The notes under the pieces: model-generated
Told to the model about the DNA's origin: nothing
Seen by the model: only the letters and a program-made list of their open reading frames with translations
Database searches by the model: none
Made by a program: the position numbers and the translations under genes
Source of the DNA: Pseudomonadaceae bacterium UBA836
GTDB taxonomy: Bacteria > Pseudomonadota > Gammaproteobacteria > Pseudomonadales > Pseudomonadaceae
DNA: 9,013 nt
Direction of reading: 5' to 3'
NCBI GenBank assembly: GCA_002296055.1
Contig: DBHE01000022.1
Location: forward strand, 1-9,013
Part shown: positions 1-6,574 of the stretch, in pieces
Position numbering within the stretch: position 1 is the first letter of the stretch
How the letters are laid out: each line of letters begins with the position of its first letter

Positions 1-646
1 TGGGCACGAGGCCCTGCAACTGGTCGAGGCGCATCATCCCGATATCCTGCTGCTGGACATTCGCATGCCTGGGCTGGACGGCCTGCAAACCGCCGCCAAG
101 CTGTGCGAGAACGCCGAGTCGCCGGCAGTAGTGTTTTGTACTGCGCACGGTGAATACGCGCTGGATGCCTTTGCGGTCAGTGCCGTGGGTTACCTGCTCA
201 AGCCGGTGCGCAGCGAGGCCTTGGCCGATGCGCTGGCCAAGGCGCAGAAACCCAATCGCATGCAGCTGGCCAACCTGGGCAAGGCCGCGGCGCAGCCAGA
301 GGGGGCTGAGGCGCGCAGTCATATCAGTGCGCGCACGCGCAAGGGTATCGAGCTGATCCCGGTTGAGGACGTGTTGTATTTCATCGCCGACCACAAGTAC
401 GTCACGTTGCGTCATCTGCATGGCGAGGTGCTGCTGGATGAGCCGCTGAAGGCGCTGGAAGAAGAGTTTGGCGAGCAGTTTGTGCGCATTCACCGTAACG
501 CTCTGGTGGCGCGCAGCCGGATCGAGTGTCTGCAACGGACCGCCATGGGGCATTTTGAGCTGTGCCTCAAGGGGCTGGATGACGAGTCGCTGACCGTCAG
601 CCGTCGCCACGTGCCGGGTGTGCGGCGCCTGATGGAGCGGCTGTGA
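1..646 (+). CDS. algR: AlgR response regulator, LytTR family (5' end missing)
   Basis: Two-component response regulator. In P. aeruginosa AlgR is paired with the sensor FimS/AlgZ and controls alginate, type IV pilus and other virulence genes. The open frame runs in from the window edge (first full codon at 2), so roughly the first 35 residues of a protein of about 248 are missing. The receiver domain is recognisable from the phospho-acceptor motif LLLDIRMPGLDG, whose Asp is codon 56-58 and aligns with Asp54 of AlgR. It also has the conserved Thr in FCTAHGEYALDAF and the Lys in GYLLKPV. A short linker leads to the LytTR DNA-binding domain, from about SHISARTRKGIELIP to the end, with FVRIHRNALVAR and the C-terminal SRRHVPGVRRLM. 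The ATG at 65 is internal to the receiver domain and is not the start. It lies upstream of hemC on the same strand, as in P. aeruginosa. The family is certain; the regulon in this organism is inferred. Confidence 0.95.
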   Translation, partial: GHEALQLVEAHHPDILLLDIRMPGLDGLQTAAKLCENAESPAVVFCTAHGEYALDAFAVSAVGYLLKPVRSEALADALAKAQKPNRMQLANLGKAAAQPEGAEARSHISARTRKGIELIPVEDVLYFIADHKYVTLRHLHGEVLLDEPLKALEEEFGEQFVRIHRNALVARSRIECLQRTAMGHFELCLKGLDDESLTVSRRHVPGVRRLMERL

Positions 647-692
647 GGAGGCTGCGACACCCTCCCGCGTGGATGCCTGTCTGACCATGGCG

Positions 693-698
693 TATGAT
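693..698 (+). promoter_or_regulatory. Possible -10 element (TATGAT) upstream of hemC
   Basis: The 78-bp gap between algR and hemC (647-724) contains TATGAT, 4 to 5 matches to a sigma-70 -10 box depending on how strictly it is scored. The hexamer 17 bp upstream (670-675, TGGATG) is a poor -35 box, so any promoter here would be weak or need an activator. I see no terminator-like hairpin in the gap, and algR transcripts may simply read through into hemC. This is a tentative call. Confidence 0.2.
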
Positions 699-724
699 GC
701 GACCTGGTTTGAAGCGAGAGTCCC

Positions 725-1663
725 ATGAGTCGACATCTGCGAATTGCCACCCGCAAGAGCGCCCTGGCCCTGTGGCAGGCCGAATACGTAAAGGCGCGTC
801 TCGAACAGCTGGACCCGAGTGTCACTGTTTCCCTGGTCCCCATGGTCAGCCGTGGTGATCAATTACTGGATTCGCCGCTGGCCAAGATTGGCGGCAAAGG
901 GCTGTTCGTCAAGGAGCTGGAAACCGCCATGCTCAATGATGAGGCCGACCTGGCCGTGCACTCCATGAAAGACGTGCCGATGCAGTTCCCGGACGGTCTG
1001 GGACTGTATGCCATCTGTGAGCGCGAAGACCCGCGCGACGCCTTTGTCTCCAATCATTACGCTGACCTCGATGCGCTGCCGGCCGGTAGCGTGGTCGGCA
1101 CTTCCAGCCTGCGCCGGCAGGCGCAGATTATGGCGCGCCGTCCGGATCTGCAGATCCGCTTCCTGCGCGGCAACGTCAACACCCGCCTGGCCAAGCTCGA
1201 TGCGGGCGAGTACGACGCTATCGTGCTGGCGACGGCCGGGCTACTGCGTTTGGGCTTCGATGCGCGTATCCGCTATCCGATGCCGCCGGAAGTCAGCCTG
1301 CCGGCTGGCGGCCAGGGCGCGGTGGGTATCGAATGCCGCAGTTCGGATAGCGAGTTGCAGGCGCTGCTGGTGCAGTTGAACGACGAGGACAGCGCGCTGC
1401 GCGTGCGCGCCGAGCGCGCACTCAACACGCGTCTTAACGGTGGTTGTCAGGTGCCGATTGCCTGTTACGCCGAGCGCGAAAATGGCGAGCTGTGGCTGCG
1501 TGGGCTGGTCGGCGACCCGGATGGTAAGCGCATGTTGCGTGCTGAGGCGCGCGGATCGGAGGCCGACCCGGAAGCGCTTGGTATTGCGGTTGCCGAAGAC
1601 CTGCTGGCCCAGGGCGCACAGGCCATCCTGGATGCAGTGTACGAGGAGGCGCCGCCGCGGTGA
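725..1663 (+). CDS. hemC: Hydroxymethylbilane synthase (porphobilinogen deaminase)
   Basis: Cytoplasmic enzyme that polymerises four porphobilinogen molecules into the linear tetrapyrrole hydroxymethylbilane (EC 2.5.1.61). The 312-residue length is normal for the family. The N-terminal [14 protein letters not shown] is a family signature. AVHSMKDVP carries catalytic Asp83 (Asp84 in E. coli), and [11 protein letters not shown] and [11 protein letters not shown] bind the acidic substrate side chains. Cys241, in [12 protein letters not shown], is the attachment point for the dipyrromethane cofactor, so the enzyme looks active. The ATG at 725 is preceded by GAGAG at 716-720, only 4 bp away, and the protein begins at the usual place for the family. 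The 3' end overlaps hemD by 4 bp (GTGA), which indicates coupled translation. It lies directly after algR, a linkage typical of pseudomonads. Confidence 0.98.
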   Translation: MSRHLRIATRKSALALWQAEYVKARLEQLDPSVTVSLVPMVSRGDQLLDSPLAKIGGKGLFVKELETAMLNDEADLAVHSMKDVPMQFPDGLGLYAICEREDPRDAFVSNHYADLDALPAGSVVGTSSLRRQAQIMARRPDLQIRFLRGNVNTRLAKLDAGEYDAIVLATAGLLRLGFDARIRYPMPPEVSLPAGGQGAVGIECRSSDSELQALLVQLNDEDSALRVRAERALNTRLNGGCQVPIACYAERENGELWLRGLVGDPDGKRMLRAEARGSEADPEALGIAVAEDLLAQGAQAILDAVYEEAPPR

Positions 1664-2415
1664 GCCGCTGCCTGCTGCTGACCCGCCAGCCGGCGGAGAA
1701 CCAGCGACTGGCTGCACGACTGGCCGAGCACGGTGTCAGAACCAGCAGCCTGCCGCTGCTGACGCTCGAACCCTGCGCTGAGGGGCCGTCAGAGCGTCAG
1801 CGTATGCTTGATCTGGATCTGTATCAGGCGGTAGTGGTGGTTAGCCCGGTGGCGGCGCGTCTGGGACTGGAACGGCTTGACCACTATTGGCCGCAGCCGC
1901 CGGTGGGTATCGAATGGCTGGCGGTGGGCGCCGGCACGGCGCAGGTGCTGCGCGATTATGGTTTGCCTGCCCGCTGCCCGCAGCAGGGCCAGGATAGCGA
2001 GGCGCTGTTGGCAATGCCCCTGTGGCAGCCGCTGTTGACGCGCGCGGATCTGCGCGTGTTGATCTGGCGCGGTGAAGACGGGCGCGAGCATCTGGCCGAA
2101 CAGTTGCGTCAGGCCGGGGCGCGGGTCGATTACCTGCCGCTCTATGCGCGCCGCATGCCGGCCGAGCTGGAACGGCAGTTGCTGGCGCTGGCGCCGCAGG
2201 TCGATCGCATTGTGCTGCTCAGCGTACAAGCGCTGCGGCATTGGCGCGATGCTGCCGGCCAGCAGTGGGCGGTGCAGCGGCACTGGCGCTGTTTTGTGGC
2301 AAGTGAGCGTATTGCGGCGCAGGCCCGCGAGTGGGGCTGCACGGATGTAGTAACCTGTCGGGGTGCAGATGACGCGGCCGTTGCGGCGGCCGTGCTGGCA
2401 GATTCGTCGGGATGA
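1660..2415 (+). CDS. hemD: Uroporphyrinogen-III synthase
   Basis: Cyclises hydroxymethylbilane with inversion of ring D to give uroporphyrinogen III (EC 4.2.1.75), the next step after HemC. It is 251 residues long, the usual size. Conservation in this family is low, but several hallmarks are visible: the N-terminal [10 protein letters not shown], the [23 protein letters not shown] segment (about residues 58-80) that pseudomonad HemD proteins share, the central [21 protein letters not shown], the DYLPLYARR hinge, and a C-terminal Rossmann-like half ending in VVTCRGADD. The start is GTG at 1660, overlapping the hemC stop. A strong Shine-Dalgarno, GAGGAGG, lies at 1643-1649, about 10 bp upstream and slightly far. 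The gene ends in a 4-bp ATGA overlap with hemX. Position in the hem operon strongly supports the call. Confidence 0.95.
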   Translation: MSRCLLLTRQPAENQRLAARLAEHGVRTSSLPLLTLEPCAEGPSERQRMLDLDLYQAVVVVSPVAARLGLERLDHYWPQPPVGIEWLAVGAGTAQVLRDYGLPARCPQQGQDSEALLAMPLWQPLLTRADLRVLIWRGEDGREHLAEQLRQAGARVDYLPLYARRMPAELERQLLALAPQVDRIVLLSVQALRHWRDAAGQQWAVQRHWRCFVASERIAAQAREWGCTDVVTCRGADDAAVAAAVLADSSG

Positions 2416-3575
2416 CAAAGGGGAAGCGCGTGGAACCGAGCGAAGCGAACAACAAGACGGAGCAAAAGCCAGTGGCTGGGGCGGCTCAAGAGAAGCCGGC
2501 CGATACGACCAGCAGTGCGGCTGGCGCGGGCAAGCCGAAGCCAGCGACCAAGTCGACCAAGGGCGGCGGCGGACGTGGCATCAGCCTGCTGGCCTTGTTG
2601 CTGGCCTTGCTCGCCCTGGCCGCCTCGGGCTGGCAGTGGTGGCAAGCGCATAGCGTGCAGCAAGCGCAGCGCGATGCGTTAGCGCAACAGCAACGCGAGC
2701 TGCAGAGTGCCGGCGGTCGGCTGAGTCAGCGATTGGAAGGCCTGCCACGCGCCGACGACTGGCAAGCGGCCAAGCAACTGATCGCCGAGATGCAGCGTAG
2801 TCAGCAGGCGTTGGCCGAGCGTCTTGAGGTGCTGCAGGGCGACGGTCGCGAGGAATGGAAGCTGGCAGAAGCGCAGTATCTGTTGCGACTCGCCGCGTTG
2901 CGCTTGCAGGCAGTGCAAGATGTGCCGGCCGCCCGCGAGCTGCTGGAAACCGTCGACGGTATTCTCAAGTCCATGCCCGACAGTGGCTTGTACGGTGTGC
3001 GTGAGCAGCTGGCCGGCTACCAGGCCGAGCTGGAAGGCCTGCCCGAGCTGGACCGTGCCGGGGTGTTCCTGCGTCTTGGCGCTTTGCGCGACCAGGTCAA
3101 TCGTCTGGTCGCCCTGCCGGTGCCTGAGTTTGATCCGACCGAAGTTACCCCGGAAGAAGAGTACGCCGACCGGCTGCAGCGCCGCGATCGTTGGGACCGC
3201 GTGCTGATGCGCCTGGAACGCTACGTGCGTGTCGACTTCCAGCGCGGCAAGGTCATCACCCCGCTGCTCGACGAAGCCGAGATGCAGCGCGTTCGACGCA
3301 CCCTGCAGCTGACGCTGGAACAGGCCCAGTGGGCGGCGTTGCGTGGTGAGGAAACCGTGTATCAGGCCAGTCTGACGCGCGCCGAGCAGATTCTGGGGCA
3401 GTATTTTGAATTGGAGAACCCCAAGGTGCAGGCCATGCAAAGCCAGTTGCAGGGGCTGCATGAGCGGGCGGTGAGCCTGTCAGTGCCGGACCTTGCGCCG
3501 CTGCAACAGAGCCTGGTCAATTACCTGCAGAGCCGCCGCAGCAATGCGCCGGCCGAGGAGGCGGCGGATGAGTAA
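2412..3575 (+). CDS. hemX: HemX family inner-membrane protein (coiled coil)
   Basis: Bitopic membrane protein encoded with hemCD in gammaproteobacteria. It is often labelled uroporphyrinogen-III C-methyltransferase, but I see no SAM-methyltransferase motifs, so that name should not be taken as a function. The 387 residues divide into a polar tail rich in Lys, Ala, Pro and Thr (about 1-56), one hydrophobic span (about 57-76, LLALLLALLALAA) and an Ala/Gln/Glu/Leu-rich helical region with coiled-coil character (about 80-140). A mostly helical periplasmic domain then follows to the end, including YLLRLAALRLQAVQDVPAA, which is typical of the family. An N-in orientation is inferred from the basic tail. 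ATG 2412 overlaps the hemD stop; an alternative in-frame GTG at 2430 has a better ribosome-binding site. The 3' end overlaps hemY by 8 bp. Family assignment is firm, biochemical role unknown. Confidence 0.9.
   Translation: MTKGKRVEPSEANNKTEQKPVAGAAQEKPADTTSSAAGAGKPKPATKSTKGGGGRGISLLALLLALLALAASGWQWWQAHSVQQAQRDALAQQQRELQSAGGRLSQRLEGLPRADDWQAAKQLIAEMQRSQQALAERLEVLQGDGREEWKLAEAQYLLRLAALRLQAVQDVPAARELLETVDGILKSMPDSGLYGVREQLAGYQAELEGLPELDRAGVFLRLGALRDQVNRLVALPVPEFDPTEVTPEEEYADRLQRRDRWDRVLMRLERYVRVDFQRGKVITPLLDEAEMQRVRRTLQLTLEQAQWAALRGEETVYQASLTRAEQILGQYFELENPKVQAMQSQLQGLHERAVSLSVPDLAPLQQSLVNYLQSRRSNAPAEEAADE
2417..2426 (+). promoter_or_regulatory. Shine-Dalgarno-like site that may favour a later hemX start
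   Basis: The sequence AAAGGGGAAG lies inside the first codons of the annotated hemX. It sits about 5 bp before an in-frame GTG at 2430 (codon 7). The ATG at 2412 has only a weak TCGGG in front of it, but it has the 4-bp overlap with hemD that is typical of this operon. Either start is possible; the difference is six residues. Confidence 0.35.
3555..3561 (+). promoter_or_regulatory. Ribosome-binding site that fixes the hemY start
   Basis: A perfect GAGGAGG lies 6 bp upstream of ATG 3568, inside the last codons of hemX. It picks ATG 3568 over the upstream in-frame ATG at 3493, which would add 25 Arg-rich residues that read as out-of-frame hemX and would precede the N-terminal membrane span. 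Confidence 0.85.
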
Positions 3576-4797
3576 AAGTTATGTCGCCATCCTGCTGGTG
3601 GTGTTGGTTGCTTCCCTGTTGGGCATGGCTATCGCCCAGGACCCCGGGTACCTGCTGATTGCCTGGCGGCACTTTTCTATTGAAACCAGCGTGTGGGTTG
3701 GTCTGGGCTTTTTGCTGGCATTCTGGCTGCTGCTGATGCTCACCCGCACCTTGGTGCGGGCGCTGACCGCGTCTGGCCGGCGTCTTAATCCCTGGTCTTC
3801 CCGCAACCTGCAAAATCGCGCGAATTTGCTGGCAACACGTGGCCTGCTGGAGTTTGCCGAAGGGCATTGGCAGCAAGCGCTCAGGCTACTCAAGCGCTCG
3901 GCGCCGCATGCCGAGTTGCCGTTGATCAACTATCTGGCCGCCGCCCGTGCCGCCAATGAGCTGGAAGACTACCCCGAGTGCGACGCCCTGCTGCGCGAGG
4001 CGCACGAGACGACGCCCAAGGCAGACGTTGCCATCGCCGTTACCCAGGCGCAGCTGCAGATTGCCCGCGGTCAGCTGGAGCAGGCGCTCGCCACTCTGAC
4101 GCGCCTGCGTAAGGAGCACCCCAAACACCTGTACGCCCTCAAGCTGTTGAGTCAGGTGCATGTGCGCCTGGAAGACTGGCACAGCCTGCTCGACCTGCTG
4201 CCCGAGTTGCGCCGGCACAAGGTGCTGCGCGAAGACGAACAGCAGGCGTTGGAGCGGCAAGTGCATGTGGCTTTGCTGGCCCAGGCCGGTCAGCGCACCG
4301 CGTCAGTAGACAGCGATCCGGCAAGTCTGGTGATTGCCGCCTGGGAGCGCATGCCCAAACGGCTGCGTGAAGACCCTGAGTTGGTCGAAGCCTATGCCCT
4401 GCAGTTGCGCAACCGTGGCCGTGATGAACTGGCTGAGGAGGCGTTGCGTCAGGCAGTGCAGCACCAGTTCAATGAGCGGCTGGTCAATCTTTACGGGTTG
4501 CTCAAGGGCAAGGACGTGGCGCGTCAGTTGGCCACCGCCGAGCAATGGCTGACGCAGCATCCGCATAACGCGAGCCTGCTGCTGGCCGCCGGACGCCTGG
4601 CCCAGCGTAACAGCCTGTGGGGTAAGGCGCGTGACTACCTGGAGGCAAGTTTCTCTAGCCGTCGGGATATTCAGACCTGTGCCGAACTGGCGCGTCTGCA
4701 GGAGCGCATGGGCGACTCCGGCGCCGCCGAGCGAACCTTGCGTGACGGCTTTGAGATGATTGAAGACCAATTGCCCGCACTGCCTCTGCCCGAGTGA
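3568..4797 (+). CDS. hemY: HemY family inner-membrane TPR protein
   Basis: Membrane-anchored tetratricopeptide-repeat protein found next to hemX in gammaproteobacteria. It is unrelated to the Bacillus HemY protoporphyrinogen oxidase, despite the shared symbol. From ATG 3568 it is 409 residues, close to the family norm of about 400. It has two N-terminal membrane spans (about 5-23 and 42-63). The signature DPGYLLIAWRHFSIETSVW lies between and at the start of the second span. A helical TPR-like domain follows, for example NRANLLATRGLLEFAEGHWQQALRLLKRSA, and later ASLLLAAGRLAQRNSLWGKARDYLEAS. The repeats suggest a scaffold for other proteins, perhaps the haem enzymes, but that is inference. It is the last gene of the operon, and its stop is 9 bp from the stop of the convergent minus-strand gene. 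Confidence 0.92.
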   Translation: MSKSYVAILLVVLVASLLGMAIAQDPGYLLIAWRHFSIETSVWVGLGFLLAFWLLLMLTRTLVRALTASGRRLNPWSSRNLQNRANLLATRGLLEFAEGHWQQALRLLKRSAPHAELPLINYLAAARAANELEDYPECDALLREAHETTPKADVAIAVTQAQLQIARGQLEQALATLTRLRKEHPKHLYALKLLSQVHVRLEDWHSLLDLLPELRRHKVLREDEQQALERQVHVALLAQAGQRTASVDSDPASLVIAAWERMPKRLREDPELVEAYALQLRNRGRDELAEEALRQAVQHQFNERLVNLYGLLKGKDVARQLATAEQWLTQHPHNASLLLAAGRLAQRNSLWGKARDYLEASFSSRRDIQTCAELARLQERMGDSGAAERTLRDGFEMIEDQLPALPLPE

Positions 4798-4806
4798 GCG
4801 GCGTGC

Positions 4807-5508
4807 TTAGCGCTTGAATTCGCGCAGCGCCTGGTTGAGCTGACGCCGGGCCTGCTCGGCGTCGGGGCCACCCACAAAGCACACATGCAAGCTCAGCTCG
4901 CCGAGCAGTCTGGGAGCAAATGCCAGCTGGTCGGCGCTGCCGCGCAGTTCCTCTGAGGCGTCCAGCCAGTACTGCATGACGGCCTCATCAACCACCACCA
5001 GGTCCAGCCGCCCATACAGCAGTTTCAGCAGGTTGAGCTGATCGCTGGTGGACTCCTCTACCTGCAAGACGCCGTGCGCGACGGCCTGATCAAAGGCCGG
5101 CGTGTTGCGGTAGCCGCTGACCACGCCAATACGATAGCGCGCCAGATCGGTCAGTTGCTGCCAGTTCAGCGGTTCGCTGCTGCGGTGAGCCAGGCCCAGA
5201 CGGCTGGTGCCCAGGCTGTCTGAATACGCACAGGGCAGATCCGGAGCGCGGTACTCGGGAAAGTAGCCAAGGGTTTCGGGTTCACTAATGGCCGTTTTGA
5301 CGGCTCGATTCCACGGCAGAAAGCGGATCTTCAGGGGGATGTTTTGCTGCTCAAGCGCGCCGCGCAGCAGGCTGGGCAGTTGGCCTTGCCCCGGGAGCCC
5401 TTCGCTGGTGTAGGGCGGCCACTCAAGGCTGTTCAGCTCAACGGCGCTGATAGGGCTGGCGCAGAGCCAAAGCCCGAGCAACCAGCTTGAGTACGGCAAT
5501 GCTCGCAT
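4807..5508 (-). CDS. Secreted solute-binding protein, bacterial family 3 type
   Basis: Predicted periplasmic protein of 233 residues resembling small stand-alone members of the amino-acid-type solute-binding fold (SBP_bac_3-like). Residues 1-22 form a signal peptide with a hydrophobic core (LLGLWLCASPI) and a likely signal peptidase I site after Ala22; LWLC is not a convincing lipobox. The mature protein starts ELNSLEWPPYT, the usual first strand of this fold. FLPWNRAVKTA, TLGYFPEYRAPD and AYSDSLGTSRLGL (about 64-106) follow, then the second lobe YRIGVVSGYRNTPAFD (about 125-140) and LKLLYGRLDLVVVDEAVMQYWL (about 161-182). Cys93 and Cys210 could form a disulfide. I chose ATG 5508 because it begins the signal peptide; the same frame stays open to 5976 but overlaps the reductase gene out of frame. 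No ABC permease or ATPase is nearby, so the ligand and role (transport, sensing or other) are unknown. Confidence 0.8.
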   Translation of the reverse strand: MRALPYSSWLLGLWLCASPISAVELNSLEWPPYTSEGLPGQGQLPSLLRGALEQQNIPLKIRFLPWNRAVKTAISEPETLGYFPEYRAPDLPCAYSDSLGTSRLGLAHRSSEPLNWQQLTDLARYRIGVVSGYRNTPAFDQAVAHGVLQVEESTSDQLNLLKLLYGRLDLVVVDEAVMQYWLDASEELRGSADQLAFAPRLLGELSLHVCFVGGPDAEQARRQLNQALREFKR

Positions 5509-5577
5509 GTCGCGTGCCCCCAATAGCGGCGAATTCGACTGCCCAGCCGCGCTGGTCGGGCTGCGCAGGTTTTCGTC

Positions 5578-5606
5578 AGTATAGGGAGGCTGGCGAGTGC
5601 TGTCAG
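5578..5606 (-). promoter_or_regulatory. Sigma-70-type promoter for the solute-binding protein gene
   Basis: On the minus strand a -35 box CTGACA (5606-5601, 5 of 6 to TTGACA) and a -10 box TATACT (5583-5578, 5 of 6 to TATAAT) are separated by exactly 17 bp. The -35 box overlaps the stop codon of the reductase gene (5605-5603). Initiation about 7 bp past the -10 box would give a leader of roughly 60 nt before ATG 5508. That leader contains a small hairpin at 5543-5555 (5-bp stem, 3-nt loop) with no U tract after it. I infer that the solute-binding gene can be transcribed separately from the ubiD pair. Confidence 0.65.
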
Positions 5607-6574
5607 CGTGGCGCGTAGGCGAAAGCGTCAGCCTGCATCTGTTGCTCCGGCATGCCGGCTGCGACCAGTGCATCCAGGGTGGCGTACACCATGGGCGGTG
5701 AGCCGCTGACCACAAAACGGTAGTCGGCCAGGTCGGCAATGTCTTCGCACACGGCCTGATGCAGCAGGCCCTGGCGACCGCTCCACTCAGCCTGGTCGCT
5801 GACAACGCGGTGCAGATACAGGTTGGGAGCCTGCTCCCAGCGCTGCCAGTGCGGCGCGTTGTACAGGTCGTCGCTGTGGCGCACGCCCCAGTACAGGTGG
5901 ATTGGCTGGGTAACGCCCTGGTGCAGACAATCTTCGATGATGCTCTGCATTTGCGCCAGGCCGGTACCGGCGGCAATCAGCACCAGTGGTTGGGTGGGTG
6001 GCGCGGTGAGGCAGGCGTCGCCGAATGGCACCTGTACGCGCGCGATGCGGTGGTGTTGCAGGTAGTCGATGACGGCCTGGGTCAGCGGGTCACGGGTGAG
6101 AATGTGCAGCTCAATTATGCGCTCCTCTCCCGGTGCCGAGGCGATGGAGAAGGCCGCCGGTTCAGCGCCCTCGCGCTCCAGCAACAGATACTGGCCAGGA
6201 TAGTAGCGCAGTGGCTTGCCAGCCGGCGTGCGCAGGCGCACGCGCCAGACATCACCCCCCATCTGGCTGCACTCCACCACTCGGCAGGCCAGCGAGCGCA
6301 CCGGTAGCTGCCCCGGCGCCAAGACGCCTTCCCAGTGCAGGGTGCAGTCCTCCAGTGGCGTGGCAACGCAGGTGTAAATCTCGTCGCCGGCCTGGCCTTC
6401 GCGCTCGCCGGGCAGGCTGACGCGTCCTTTCAACAGTACCGCCGTGCAGACATGACAGTTGCCGTTACGGCAGCTGTTGGGGGCATCAAAGCCCTGGCGG
6501 CGTGCGGCGGCAAGAATGGTCTCGCCCGCTTCGGTCTCCAGGCTCAGGTCGCCCGGCTCCAGTATTACTCTCAT
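5603..6574 (-). CDS. [2Fe-2S] ferredoxin-domain NAD(P)H/flavin oxidoreductase (Fre/AscD-like)
   Basis: Electron-transfer enzyme of 323 residues, built as an N-terminal plant-type ferredoxin fused to a ferredoxin-NADP reductase-like module. Cys35, Cys40, Cys43 and Cys69 (CX4CX2CX25C, in SCRNGNCHVCTA and YTCV) ligate the [2Fe-2S] cluster. The flavin domain spans about 90-190, with RYYPGQYLLLE and FSIASAP. The NAD(P)H domain follows with LVLIAAGTGLAQM (GTG at 203-205) and VVSGSPPMVYATLDAL (about 288-302). The usual Arg three residues before the Ser of the RxxS flavin motif is Ala140 here. Databases often call such proteins CDP-6-deoxy-delta-3,4-glucoseen reductase; nothing nearby supports a sugar pathway. 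Its ATG abuts the ubiD stop (TGAATG), recalling the ubiD-fre pair of E. coli. A role in supplying reduced flavin or electrons around UbiD is inference. Confidence 0.88.
   Translation of the reverse strand: MRVILEPGDLSLETEAGETILAAARRQGFDAPNSCRNGNCHVCTAVLLKGRVSLPGEREGQAGDEIYTCVATPLEDCTLHWEGVLAPGQLPVRSLACRVVECSQMGGDVWRVRLRTPAGKPLRYYPGQYLLLEREGAEPAAFSIASAPGEERIIELHILTRDPLTQAVIDYLQHHRIARVQVPFGDACLTAPPTQPLVLIAAGTGLAQMQSIIEDCLHQGVTQPIHLYWGVRHSDDLYNAPHWQRWEQAPNLYLHRVVSDQAEWSGRQGLLHQAVCEDIADLADYRFVVSGSPPMVYATLDALVAAGMPEQQMQADAFAYAPR

Noticed and set aside
1241..1717. Minus-strand open frame of 158 codons over the end of hemC
   Set aside because: Antisense shadow of hemC and the start of hemD, with no recognisable domain and no ribosome-binding site that I can see.
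2679..3461. Minus-strand open frame of 260 codons inside hemX
   Set aside because: Rich in Gln, Leu and His, as expected from the reverse of Ala/Gln/Glu-rich coiled-coil codons; the sense strand has a proper family match and operon context.
3493..3567. Upstream ATG for hemY
   Set aside because: It adds 25 Arg-rich residues from out-of-frame hemX, and the perfect GAGGAGG points to ATG 3568.
4842..4863. Stem-loop past hemY as an intrinsic terminator
   Set aside because: A 7-bp stem exists but no T run follows on either strand, and it lies in the coding part of the opposing gene.
5509..5976. N-terminal extension of the solute-binding protein frame up to an ATG at 5976
   Set aside because: The extra 156 codons are the reductase gene read out of frame and would bury the clear signal peptide that starts at 5508.
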